A stretch of 21,460 bases of DNA from Lingula anatina (GCF_001039355.2 NW_019775872.1:21916-43375), one strand, 5' to 3'. Shown: positions 10,701 through 17,870, numbered from the stretch's first letter. The notes: generated by a model from the letters alone, not told the origin. Numbers and translations are program-made.

Positions 10701-13700
10701 GTCACTTTCCAATCCTTCAAATTAGTCACATTTTTGTTTTCCTTCAGATTTATATACAGTCGTGTTTGGTAAAAATTCAGATTAATTTTTTTTTTCCCTT
10801 AGCAGTTGTATAGAAAAAATGAGGATTTTCATGAGAAATTGTTATTTTTCCCTAAACAGCAGAGTAAAATGCATTTAGATCTGTGTTCGGGGACAAGATT
10901 TAACTCTAAGTATCCCAAAAATATGGTATACTGAACCTAATGTGTTTACCCTGGTTCGGTAGGTTTTTACTGACCAATCAGTGAAATAACCATAAATGGT
11001 GTTCACTTGAATATTGCCATTTTTCCCCAAATATTTTTCATAATTGTAACCATTTCTGACCAAAAGATGCTTGTATTTACACTTTTTGTGTCTTTGTATA
11101 TGTCAGCTTTTCTGGCTAGATATAAATTACATTTAAAAGATAGGATATCAGATGCCAAGGTGTGTTATGTTGCTGATATACACAATCCAATTAAATATGC
11201 TGTATCAGGGTTCTGCCAAGGTCTCAAAAAAGGGGGGAGAATTCTCCCCTCCGAGCTAAAAAGTTGGGGAGATTTTGAGAAATAGTGGGAGATCGGGAAA
11301 AATGATATTTTACGTAAAAACATACACTGCTAGTCTGTATTGGTATTTTATTAAAGTTCACAAACTGAACTGATTCAACTTTGGAAGTGATTTTACATAG
11401 ACTGTATGTATATACAGTTGCAAATGATTTTTTTATAAAAACTTTCACTTTAAGGCTACGTGCCAACAATGATACACTGCTAATCTGTACTGTCCATAGC
11501 ATCTGCCTCATTATCATAGCGGAGTCAAGAATAATCTCTTAACCAATCGTGTTGAAATTTCTGTGGCACTACTTTTGGTTTCTTTCTTTCTTTCAGGCCC
11601 TTCGATGGTATTTGGTCTGCAGACCTAAAATTTAAAAAAAGTTAAATTTTCTCCTACTTACAAACTTATAATTTCTGCAACCAGACACCACAATCCAAAA
11701 TAATTTTTAGGTTTTGATGATTAATCATGACTTAATTAACACTTTTATCAGGAAAAATTGTGTTTGGGTGTTATTGTTTGGGAAGGACATTTTAATCTTT
11801 GATTTATCGTTTTCACAATATTGACTACTTTTTAAAATAAAGGCTAAAGTAAAAAAAAAATATGGGTAACACATTTGGTGGAGTGCATTCTATGAAAATA
11901 TCCTTGATTAGAAGGCCCTACCTTTTTTTTCAAATTAGTATTCTCACACATATATACATATCAGAAACAGGAATAAACATATCAGAAACAGGTCTCCTTA
12001 CTTCTTCACTGAAGTTAAACATTTCCTTTTTTTCAACTTTTTATTCTCTCACACACACACACACACACATATATATACATTATAGAGAGATAGGAATAAA
12101 CATATCAAAAACGGGCCTCCTAACTTTTTAAACTTCTTTTTCATATTATCATACTCACATAGGAGGAATAAACATATCAAAAACGGGCCTCAGCTTCTTT
12201 TTCATATTATCATACTCACGTAGGAGGAATAAACATATCAGAAACGGGACCCGTCATTTTTTAACGTTTTTTTTTTAACTTTCATACTCACATGTAGAGG
12301 AATAATCATATCAAAAACGGGTCTATTACCTTTTTTTACTTTCTTTCACATTTTCAAACGAAGTGTTAAGTGTCCTTCCAAAACGTAAAATAAAAATGCC
12401 ACGGAATGACCATACCTTTATCGTCGACGAACTGTCACTGTCAGTTTCATCTGTAGTCGCATCTTCAGAAATTTGTTTCTTCCTTTTCTCAGACTTGTCA
12501 GGCGGAGAGACGGATTTACCTGACTTTGGCATAAAACTAAAAATAGATCTCTGTTTCTTAACTTTCACTTTCGGCGAGGAAGCCGCCATTTTAACCACGC
12601 TTCACCAGGCTGAATATCACTGTCATTGGTTGACTGTCGCGCGAAATGAGAGAACCAATAAAACCGCTCACAGATTCGTGTGCTACTTTAGGCCGAGTGC
12701 AGCGGAGTCACCCGAGGATTGCCGATTGGACTGTAGTCATGAAGGGGTACTATTGATATTACGACAACAAATGACGACGCTGCTTGAAACGATCTCTTAC
12801 GAGGGTACACATGCAGTAAAACATCGTCGCAATATGACGACGTTACAGACACTGTGTTAACAAGTCAATGCAGCGGACGATGCGAAGAAATTTATACCGG
12901 TGATGATTATTTAGATAAACAATTTTAGACGCCACTCTCATTGTGTCTTTTATCATCTCAAGAACAATGATAGCACCCTCACTCGGTTTGTATGCGAGAA
13001 TTTTCGCATCTTTGGTAATTTTTGTGCGAGAATTTTATTATTTTGGCGAGAATCTCGCAGAATCGCGGCCTCGGCAGAACCCTGCTGTATGTTAATATGC
13101 CTTTCACTTTGCATCACAGATTCATGAATGAAAGTTTTCAGAATTATGCCTGATTTTCAGTCTTCATTTTGCCCTTATTTTCATATGATCTGAGTGCGAT
13201 GAGAAATTGCAAGCTATGCTTTCAGGATTTTCAGTTTTTACACTTATCACCCATGCAAATCACATTATGGTTTAGTTCATTCCTAGAGCTTTAGATTGTT
13301 TCCTTCTTTCTGTATTTCTTTCCTTCTTTTCTGTGTTTTTTCTTTAATTACAGTATATGGGAGCAAGTCGTTGATGAGTCATGTATGAAGCTAATGTTAA
13401 ATATATTGATTTTCTCATGTGGCATTCATATCACACTGGTTACTGTTGCCATAGTTTAAGAGGAAGCTGTACCTTCTACTGAAAAAAAATCACAAATAAA
13501 CTTTACCATTTGCGATAAAGATACAATTAACAAAGCCGCAGTATGAATTTGTTTCTTTAAAGCACACTCTTGAATCTTGAAGTACCAAAAGAGTTGAGAA
13601 AAAATGTACCAAATGATTTTTTGCGTTATTATTAAAGATGTAAAATTATCTTTTGTTTTAGTGGAGGAAGATGGAGATGACAACGATGGAAAGGAGGAAG

Positions 13701-14033
13701 ATTATTTGCTCAGTTACATTCCATATCATTGCTATAACTTGTGTGATCTGGTCCCTTTACGTGCTCATAGACCGGACTACAGATGAGATTGAAAATGGTA
13801 TGCTGGAGTGGCCATTTTGGACCAAACTGATTGTGGTCTTTATCGGCTTCACTGGTGGCCTCGTGTTTATGTATGTACAGTGCAAGATGTATGTGCAGCT
13901 GTGCAGAAGATGGAAAGCGTATAACCGTGTCATTCACATACAGAACTGTCCACCGAATGCATCCGTGAAGTTCATCACTCCAGTGGAGAAAATTGACTCA
14001 GAGAGTTTGATACAGGAGACAGCGTTACTTTAA
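5736..14033 (+). CDS. MARCHF8: MARCH1/8-like membrane-bound RING-CH E3 ubiquitin ligase (three exons, 259 residues)
   Basis: Spliced coding sequence: 5736-5873, 9171-9440, 13662-14033. Family members sit in endosomal and plasma membranes and ubiquitinate cytosolic tails of membrane proteins, sending them to lysosomes; vertebrate targets include MHC class II, CD86 and transferrin receptor. Seen here: a C4HC3 RING-CH with C75, C78, C92, C94, H102, C105, C118 and C121; membrane segments at about 150-172 and 188-209, joined by a short lumenal loop ending LEWPFWTK; then a tail with AYNRVI and QNCP, both hallmarks of the MARCH1/8 subgroup. The length is near the roughly 290 residues of the human proteins, the difference lying in the C-tail. 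The loop is about four residues shorter than in human MARCH1 and MARCH8. Substrates in an invertebrate without MHC are unknown. The family call is very secure; the first exon is less so. Confidence 0.9.
5899..5932. repeat. AT/ATAC microsatellite
   Basis: Alternating AT followed by several ATAC units, starting about 25 bases after the exon 1 donor. This simple repeat creates the chance open frames that run across the exon boundary on both strands. Confidence 0.8.
7592..7811. repeat. Cluster of four simple repeats: ATTT array, poly-T, ATT array, AT-rich palindrome duplication
   Basis: In order: twelve perfect ATTT units (7592-7639); a run of 16 T ending in TTAG (7647-7664); an ATT array of about 34 bases (7717-7750); and from about 7760 a head-to-tail duplication of a palindromic AAAATTTTAATTTT unit. 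The block is likely slippage-prone. The poly-T followed by TTAG resembles a splice acceptor, but no coding exon follows it. Confidence 0.85.
9171..9440 (+). CDS. MARCHF8: MARCH1/8-like gene, coding exon 2 (RING-CH domain)
   Basis: Encodes residues 47-136: a Ser/Pro-rich linker of 23 residues, then the complete RING-CH domain starting [11 protein letters not shown] and ending in KTKPFRK before GTAAGT, an ideal donor. Three AG acceptors are possible. The AG at 9170 follows a TTTGATATTTCTAG tract and is the only one in phase with exon 1. The AGs at 9210 and 9237 would shift the frame relative to exon 1. The one ending at 9237 has a strong pyrimidine tract, so it may serve transcripts with a different first exon. 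Base composition is more GC-rich than the surrounding intron. All eight zinc ligands are present. Confidence 0.93.
10498..10661. mobile_element. 164-bp MITE with CCCTGTTCACAC terminal inverted repeats and TA target duplication
   Basis: The first 12 bases, CCCTGTTCACAC, are the exact inverse complement of the last 12, and TA lies directly outside each end (10496-10497 and 10662-10663). The interior is non-coding and contains a smaller inverted pair, AGGATTTT with AAAATCCT. A two-base TA duplication is typical of the Tc1/mariner superfamily, but with only 164 bp the parent family cannot be assigned. Confidence 0.8.
11206..11221 (+). repeat. Left terminal inverted repeat of the hAT-like element
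   Basis: CAGGGTTCTGCCAAGG. It matches the inverse complement of 13069-13084 at 15 of 16 bases. Just inside lies a perfect 16-bp palindrome, GGGGAGAATTCTCCCC (11234-11249), followed by GGGGAGATTTTG and GGGAGATCGGG. These look like subterminal repeats of the kind bound by hAT transposases. Confidence 0.8.
11480..11624 (-). pseudogene. Broken TTF-type/hAT zinc finger exon of the transposon
   Basis: On the minus strand a strong acceptor (T-rich tract ending TTTTAG) opens a frame reading ...[18 protein letters not shown], then TGA, then [10 protein letters not shown] and, six codons after the first of these residues, TAG. The pattern F, three or so residues, W-L, then W-L-x-Y-D, is how the TTF-type zinc finger begins in hAT transposases and related host proteins. 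The in-frame TGA (11525-11527) falls where family members have tryptophan, so one TGG to TGA change explains it. The expected cysteines after the M of ADAM are absent. This is a pseudo-exon. The frame does not join in phase with the exon at 12416-12589, so an exon between them has probably been lost. Confidence 0.5.
11957..12330. repeat. Minisatellite inside the hAT-like element, core GGAATAAACATATCARAAAC
   Basis: Five units begin near 11969, 12092, 12164, 12225 and 12298, with spacings of about 123, 72, 61 and 73 bases. The longest gap contains a CA/TA microsatellite (about 12051-12080). Each unit has the core followed by GGGCCTC or a variant and a T-rich tail ending in CATACTCACA or similar. 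Four of the five units carry AATAAA on the plus strand (11972, 12095, 12167, 12228), the sense strand of the host gene. Confidence 0.85.
12416..12589 (-). CDS. 5' exon of the hAT-like element: basic protein start with PCNA-binding-like motif
   Basis: From ATG at 12589 ([10 protein letters not shown]) to AAG before GTATGG, 58 codons ending in phase 0. Visible features: QRSIFSFM at residues 13-20, matching the PCNA-interacting box Q-x-x-[ILM]-x-x-[FY]-[FY] except for M in the last place; PKSGK just after it; a basic cluster KRKK at 35-38 that may act as a nuclear signal; and an acidic, Ser/Thr-rich stretch at 41-55. Read-through beyond the donor continues for about 30 codons and is probably intron. 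The ATG is preferred over an upstream in-frame GTG because it lies in an AAAATGGCGGC context. The exon lies inside the transposon boundaries, so it is probably the element's own N-terminus, but capture of a host exon is possible. The rest of the protein is not recognisable. Confidence 0.5.
12620..12665 (-). promoter_or_regulatory. Promoter-like elements of the transposon gene: E2F-like site between two CCAAT boxes
   Basis: Upstream of the element's ATG lie ATTGG (12625-12629, CCAAT on the minus strand), TTTCGCGC on the minus strand (12639-12646, matching the E2F consensus) and CCAAT on the plus strand (12655-12659). The spacing of 35-70 bases from the start codon fits a compact TATA-less promoter. 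Matches of this size can occur by chance, so activity is an inference. Confidence 0.35.
13069..13084 (-). repeat. Right terminal inverted repeat of the hAT-like element
   Basis: The inverse complement reads CAGGGTTCTGCCGAGG. Inside it, three GCGAGAAT motifs occur between about 12994 and 13060, one of them in a near-palindromic TGCGAGAATTTTCGCA. They are related to the G-rich GAGAAT and GAGAT motifs at the left end. Confidence 0.8.
13662..14033 (+). CDS. MARCHF8: MARCH1/8-like gene, coding exon 3 (membrane segments and C-tail)
   Basis: Encodes residues 137-259, from tryptophan after TTGTTTTAG to TAA. It holds the conserved [12 protein letters not shown] lead, the first membrane segment (about 150-172), the loop [16 protein letters not shown], the second membrane segment (about 188-209, with GFTGG and the following MYVQCK) and the tail motifs YVQL and AYNRVI. 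YVQL fits the tyrosine sorting signal Y-x-x-hydrophobic. DSESLI near the end fits an acidic dileucine signal. Both are plausible endosomal sorting signals. The tail beyond QNCP is about 30 residues, shorter than in human MARCH8, and shows no similarity that I recognise. The exon also contains the natural stop codon, so the gene's 3' end is in the window. Confidence 0.95.
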   Translation, partial: WRKMEMTTMERRKIICSVTFHIIAITCVIWSLYVLIDRTTDEIENGMLEWPFWTKLIVVFIGFTGGLVFMYVQCKMYVQLCRRWKAYNRVIHIQNCPPNASVKFITPVEKIDSESLIQETALL

Positions 14034-14111
14034 TTTAATGTCATTACTGTTATGAAGATTGCCTTTCCCCACATTGCTGTGGTCTAGATATTTAGAAAAT
14101 TTCTGGACTTA

Positions 14112-14379
14112 GACCCCGTTCCCATACCTAGATCAATCTAACAGTTATCAATCCATCTCTGAGGGGTTTCTTGCTAAATTGCTATCAGGGTAAGCAGCTT
14201 AAACGTCTGGCAAGCCTACTGAAGCTGCTAAAAGATAGTTAATTAGATAGTTAATTAACTGTAACAGCTTCAGTAAGCCTTCCAAACATCAGAGCCACTT
14301 TAGCTGAAAGCAATTTAGCGAGAAACTCCTTGGAGTTGGATCAATCCTGTTAGATCGATCTAGGTATGGGAATGGGGTC
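14112..14379. mobile_element. 268-bp palindromic MITE (PIF/Harbinger-like) 78 bp after the stop codon
   Basis: Almost the whole element is an inverted repeat. The outer 30 or so bases of each arm, beginning GACCCCGTTCCCATACC on the left and GACCCCATTCCCATACC on the right complement, differ at two sites. Similarity continues inward for about 115 bases to GAAGCTG and CAGCTTC. The centre holds repeated AGTTAATTA. TTA flanks both ends (14109-14111 and 14380-14382), the three-base target duplication typical of PIF/Harbinger. Lying directly after the stop codon, it probably sits in the 3' untranslated region, where it would fold into a long double-stranded hairpin. Open frames on either strand across it are by-products. 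Confidence 0.85.
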
Positions 14380-14382
14380 TTA

Positions 14383-14824
14383 GGTACCAGCAGTGCTCTT
14401 TCGAAAAATGCATGTAAGGTTATGAACAGTAGGACTTCTTCCAAGGACAGGGTTTCCATATGCCTTGTGTTAATTCTAAGGAATTGAGGGTGACAGTGAT
14501 TGTAAAATATATCAGCTGTATGGGAATAATTTGATTCTGTAAAATCTGCTTGAGAGATTGCCCTTATCACAAAATACCCAGAGGGATTATTAGATTATCA
14601 TATCACAGAACAACCTTATATTGGAAAACTATGTTGTTGTTGTTTTTCTATTAATTTAAGGACAGTGAATTAAATAGATGATTTTATGTGTTGGTGAAAA
14701 CCCAACGTAGTTATATTGCCTCCTGTCTCTGTAACACGTTAAAATTGTTGGTAAATATTTTGAAATGGAGGCCTTATATACAGATTAGGCATAAGCAAAC
14801 TAGAGGCTCAGATTTGTGAGTTGT
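14383..14824 (+). other. Non-coding 3' flank or 3' untranslated region
   Basis: No gene is seen. ATTAAA at 14669-14674 is the first poly-A-signal-like hexamer I noticed after the stop codon and could serve a short transcript form, though a clear downstream GT-rich element is only weakly present. Confidence 0.35.
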
Positions 14825-14990
14825 GAGCACAAATGGCCAAATTAATGACTCTTACCACAAATTTAAGACCCCAACCTAAAATTATTAGCCATGAGCACAG
14901 AGATAGGTTCCACAAACCATCAATCCAAATTGTTGGTGTGGTAATTTTATGTTGGGGTACTTAATTTATGGCTTGAGTCATTTGTGTTCC
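14825..14990. repeat. Imperfect long inverted repeat, probably a decayed MITE
   Basis: Arms at about 14825-14887 and 14940-14990. The core of the left arm, CCCCAACCTAAAATTA, pairs with TAATTTTATGTTGGGG on the right with one mismatch, and ACAAATTTAAG pairs with the inverse of CTTAATTTAT with small differences. GAGCACAAATG on the left answers CATTTGTGTTCC on the right. The left arm has about 12 extra bases. No clean terminal repeats or target duplication were found. The overlapping open frames on both strands here follow from the palindrome. Confidence 0.6.
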
Positions 14991-15480
14991 AAATCTAAGG
15001 TTTGTGTTAGCAAGCACAAGTTTAAGAGAGATGGAATGGGAATTATTTTCAGTGAAAGTATTGTAAGTTGCATTATGAAGTATATTTGTACTGTTACATT
15101 TATAAGGGATAAAGGCACAACTGAAAATATGATCAATACAATTATGAATAATCTGCAGGTTGCAAGCAATGCAGTGGATTAGTAATAGGTTCAATTTTTA
15201 TGGTAGAACAGATGTGTAGCATTCCAATATGTTCAACTGTTTAGTCCTGTTGACACCTTTGTATCAGTTTAAATGCCATAGTTTTTCTGAACAGTGAGAT
15301 AACCCTTTGCTTTATTAGCTTCACATTAATAATATAAAGTTGCTGTTCATATTTTGCATATTGCTTAGAGCTTAGTCACCATTTGTTCAAAAAGATGAGC
15401 TCTTAGTAATGCAATGCCACAACTCAGATACATGTACTATAATTTGCCATTCAGTGCAAAGGTAGATATATTATTTTAGC

Positions 15481-15530
15481 AAAAAAAAAAATAAGAAGAA
15501 GAAAAGAAAGAAAGAAAAAAAAGAAAAATA
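15481..15530. repeat. Poly-A / purine-only tract
   Basis: About 50 bases of nearly pure A and G, with AAGAAG and GAAA units, opening with a run of 11 A. This could be the decayed tail of a retroposon or simple-sequence expansion. No target duplication was identified. Confidence 0.7.
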
Positions 15531-15715
15531 ATCCATGTCATGAAAGTAACCATATATATTTAGAAGCAAAGCACTGAAATGATAAGTTATAAATGTATGA
15601 CATTTTGTTCGAGTCTTTCTGCCTTTGTGCACAAATAGGGCAGTATTCTACTGTAATAATCTCATACTGACAGTGAAGTCTGGGGAGTGAATCTCATGGG
15701 TCATTGCCTTTTTTT

Positions 15716-15745
15716 TATGTACAGACACAGATGTGTCTGTACATA
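15716..15745. repeat. Perfect palindrome with 14-bp arms and 2-bp spacer
   Basis: TATGTACAGACACA, then GA, then its exact inverse complement. It follows a run of Ts and leads directly into the dispersed repeat copy at 15733. It could extrude as a cruciform or form an RNA hairpin. Confidence 0.9.
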
Positions 15746-15765
15746 TTGCCATCACCTGCGTCTGT
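15733..15765 (+). repeat. Copy B of the interspersed repeat shared with 1291-1323
   Basis: It shares the GCCATCACCTG core and flanking GTGTCTG and ACATA with the earlier copy. In this copy the repeat continues into a GTCGCC hexamer array, so the two copies differ in their 3' sides. Confidence 0.45.
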
Positions 15766-15811
15766 CGTCGCCGTCCCTGTCGCCGTCGATGTCGCCGTCG
15801 CCGTCGCCGTG
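15763..15811. repeat. GTCGCC/GTCG hexamer array
   Basis: Roughly eight units of GTCGCC with variants. It is an isolated CpG-dense island inside a region otherwise almost free of CpG. In one frame it would encode a Ser/Pro-rich stretch in a short ORF, but nothing around it supports coding. Confidence 0.8.
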
Positions 15812-15889
15812 CACTTTCATCGTTAACACGATAAGTGGAAGACAGTTTTACTTTTTGGCTTTATATTTACAGAGCTGATGAATATTCAT

Positions 15890-16275
15890 AAAACGCAGGT
15901 CAAGTTCGAAAATCAGCATGTTTGGGCAATTATTGTAGTATTTATGCTGTGTTTTCACTTTTTAGCATATATGCAACACTGTTAACACATTTCAAGGAAA
16001 ACCGATAGGCCTGTTGTCATGAAACTCACAGGAGTAATTAATCTTACTAAAACGCAGATCAAGTTCGAAAATCGGCATGATCGGGCCACTATTTTAGTAG
16101 TTATGCTGTTTTTTTCACTTTTCAGCATATGTGCAACACTGTTAACACATTTCAAGGAAAACCGATAGACCTGTTGTCATGAAACTCACAGGAGTAATCA
16201 ATCTTACTAAAATGCAGGTCAAGTTCGAAAATCAGCATAATCGGGCCATTATTTTATAAGTTATGCTGTTTTTAA
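15890..16275 (+). repeat. Tandem repeat, period about 160 bp, 2.4 copies
   Basis: The block AAAACGCAGGTCAAGTTCG begins at 15890 and recurs with few changes at 16049 and 16209. Other shared blocks are AAGGAAAACCGATAG and CATGAAACTCACAGGAGTAA. The copies are similar enough to be a recent expansion. The third copy breaks off near 16275. No reading frame is conserved across units. Confidence 0.85.
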
Positions 16276-16373
16276 ACATTTCCTCAGATTCAATTCTTAG
16301 GCATGTTAACAGTCTCATTATTTAACTAATAAGATTCGTAAAAGTGTTTGTTTGACATTTCCTGCATCTTTAC

Positions 16374-16640
16374 AACATTGTTAGTTGATTATGTAAAAAT
16401 GATGGTAAACTTGTTATCATGTATTGTATAATAGAGTTTCAAAAATGGAAATAAACTCATATCATTGCAGTTTGTCAGATTCATTCATTCACTATGTTCA
16501 GAAACTCAGAATGGAGGAAATTGGACATTAAACACTGTTCTATTGATATTTTTCCCATCTCATCAATTTTCTTAGTTGATCATATATAAATGGCAGTAAA
16601 TTGTTAATTTTGTTATGTGTTAAAAAATTGTTAAAAATGA
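16374..16640 (+). repeat. Diverged duplication, period about 192 bp
   Basis: A segment starting GTTAGTTGATTATGTAAAAA near 16380 recurs, more diverged, near 16572 as CTTAGTTGATCATATATAAA. Both continue into a sequence resembling part of the 336-bp unit that follows, so this seems to be an older offshoot of the same family. AATAAA at 16450-16455 lies in the first copy. Confidence 0.55.
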
Positions 16641-16675
16641 AAAAAAAAACATTTCAGGACAGTGCTGTCTTGTCT

Positions 16676-17870
16676 ACATTTTGGCATTTTCAAGGTGTGA
16701 CTTTGAAGTTCCTTTGGCCTGAAGACCTTTGCTAGGAACATTTTCTGAATATCCATGATACTAATATTTTATTATTAAAAATTGATGGTAATTATCCTGT
16801 TAAACATTATGTAATAGTGCATCAAAATTTGAAGACACCCCTATTTTGGACACTGCTCCCATGATGACCATTTAAGGAAAACCATGTCACTTACTGTTCT
16901 CAAACTTACAAGAAGAAACATGGGACTTAAATAAAGCTTCAGTGGGCAATGCAGACTATTTGGTAATTTTTTTTGGCAGTTAATCAGCTTTTTGTGAAAA
17001 TTTAATTTTTCACATATTGGCATTTTCAAGGTGTGACTTAGAACCTCCACGGGCTTGAAGACCCATGCTAGTCACATTTTCTGAAAATCCACGATACGGA
17101 TCTTTTATTATTAAAAACTGATGGTCATTATGCTGTTAAGCATTATGTAATATTGCATTAAAATAGAAGAAAACACAATTTTGGGTGCTGCTGCCATGAT
17201 GACCATTATGGGAAAACCATGTTACTTATGAGTGTCAAACTTTCAAAAAAGAAACAAAGGACTAAAATGCAGCCTGAGTTGGAAAAGCAGTCTAATTGGC
17301 TTCTTTTTCTGGAAGTTATACATTTTAGTGAAATATTCATTTTTATCATGTTGGCATATTCATTGTGGGACTCGAAGCTCCCATGGACATGAAGCCAAAT
17401 GGTAATCAAATTTTCTACATGTCCATGCTATTTGTAGTCAATAATCAAAAATTGGTGATAATTATTCTGTAATTTATTATGTAATGTTACATCAAAATTG
17501 ACAAAAATCTTTTTGCACTGCTACTACAAACATTATGAAAAGAAAACTATGTTACTTATTATTATTTTCAACTTACAAGTACGATTTGTAGGATTGGCAT
17601 GCAGTTCAAATTAGAAAGCCAGCTCAAATGGGTTATCATTTATTATTGAATTTAAGCAGTTTTATGTGAAATTTTCATTTTTCTCATTCTGGCATTTTCA
17701 AAGTGTGAACTTAAACTCCCATGGGCCTGAATCCTTATGCTTGTTACACATTTCACTTACATTGGTATTACCTGTTGAGCATAATTAAAATTTGATGTTG
17801 AATTTGCAGTTAAGCATAATGTACTTTTGCATCAGAATTGACAGTAGCCTGTTTTGTGCATTGTTATTGT
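16676..17870 (+). repeat. Tandem repeat, period about 336 bp, four diverged copies
   Basis: The marker TTGGCATTTTCAAGGTGTGA or a variant occurs at 16681, 17017, 17351 and 17689, giving periods of 336, 334 and 338. Each unit also has a CTGAAGACC-like block, ATTATTAAAAATTGATGGT, CATTATGTAAT, GCCATGATGACCATT and GGAAAACCATGTTACTTA. Divergence rises toward the fourth copy. Minus-strand open frames at 16841-17050 and 17206-17409 are by-products of the repeat. The array lies in the 3' flank or 3' untranslated region of the MARCH1/8-like gene. Confidence 0.85.

Larger units (their letters stand above)
11206..13084 (-). mobile_element. hAT-like DNA transposon, degenerate, inserted antisense to the host gene
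   Basis: The ends match as inverted repeats over 16 bases with one mismatch: CAGGGTTCTGCCAAGG at 11206-11221 and its near complement at 13069-13084. CAGGG-type ends are common in hAT elements. Flanking DNA shows TGCTGTAT before the left end; the same octamer occurs on the right at 13083-13090, overlapping the last two bases of the inverted repeat, and CTGTAT alone flanks both ends exactly. Subterminal GAGAAT or GAGAT motifs occur about three times near each end. The internal genes read on the minus strand and are incomplete: a 5' exon with a donor and a broken zinc finger exon. No transposase catalytic core is visible, so the copy is non-autonomous. CpG content near its 5' side (12360-13084) is much higher than in the surrounding intron, which suggests a fairly young insertion. 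Confidence 0.75.
9441..13661 (+). other. Intron 2 of the MARCH1/8-like gene, with two transposon insertions
   Basis: A 4.2-kb phase-0 intron from GTAAGT to TTGTTTTAG. A phase-0 junction after an FRK or LRK motif and before a tryptophan fits the vertebrate family as I remember it. The interval 9441-10497 and the stretches 10664-11197 and 13091-13661 show no coding exon. The rest is a 164-bp MITE and a 1.9-kb hAT-like element, so about half of the intron is inserted DNA. Confidence 0.75.

Noticed and set aside
11224-11517. 97-codon minus-strand frame at the left end of the hAT-like element
   Set aside because: It lies in a different frame from the TTF-type remnant and runs into the terminal palindrome; amino-acid use is not protein-like.
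12363-12860. The longest plus-strand open frame (165 codons) over the 5' part of the hAT-like element
   Set aside because: It runs antisense to the better supported minus-strand exon with its ATG in good context and splice donor, and shows no motif. It is a shadow frame in CpG-rich DNA.
13710-13937. Minus-strand open frame opposite MARCH1/8 exon 3
   Set aside because: Mirror frame of a strongly conserved plus-strand exon.
14289-14570. Minus-strand open frame of 93 codons
   Set aside because: Half of it lies in the palindromic MITE; no motif recognised.
14949-15194. Three overlapping open frames on both strands
   Set aside because: They start in the right arm of an inverted repeat and have no coding features; both strands open together because of low GC and CpG loss.
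15687-15878. Short Ser/Pro-rich plus-strand frame across the GTCGCC array
   Set aside because: Its composition is produced by the hexamer repeat; no surrounding coding signals.
16841-17409. Two minus-strand open frames of 67-69 codons
   Set aside because: They lie in corresponding parts of neighbouring 336-bp repeat units and have no conserved protein sequence; they are by-products of the array.
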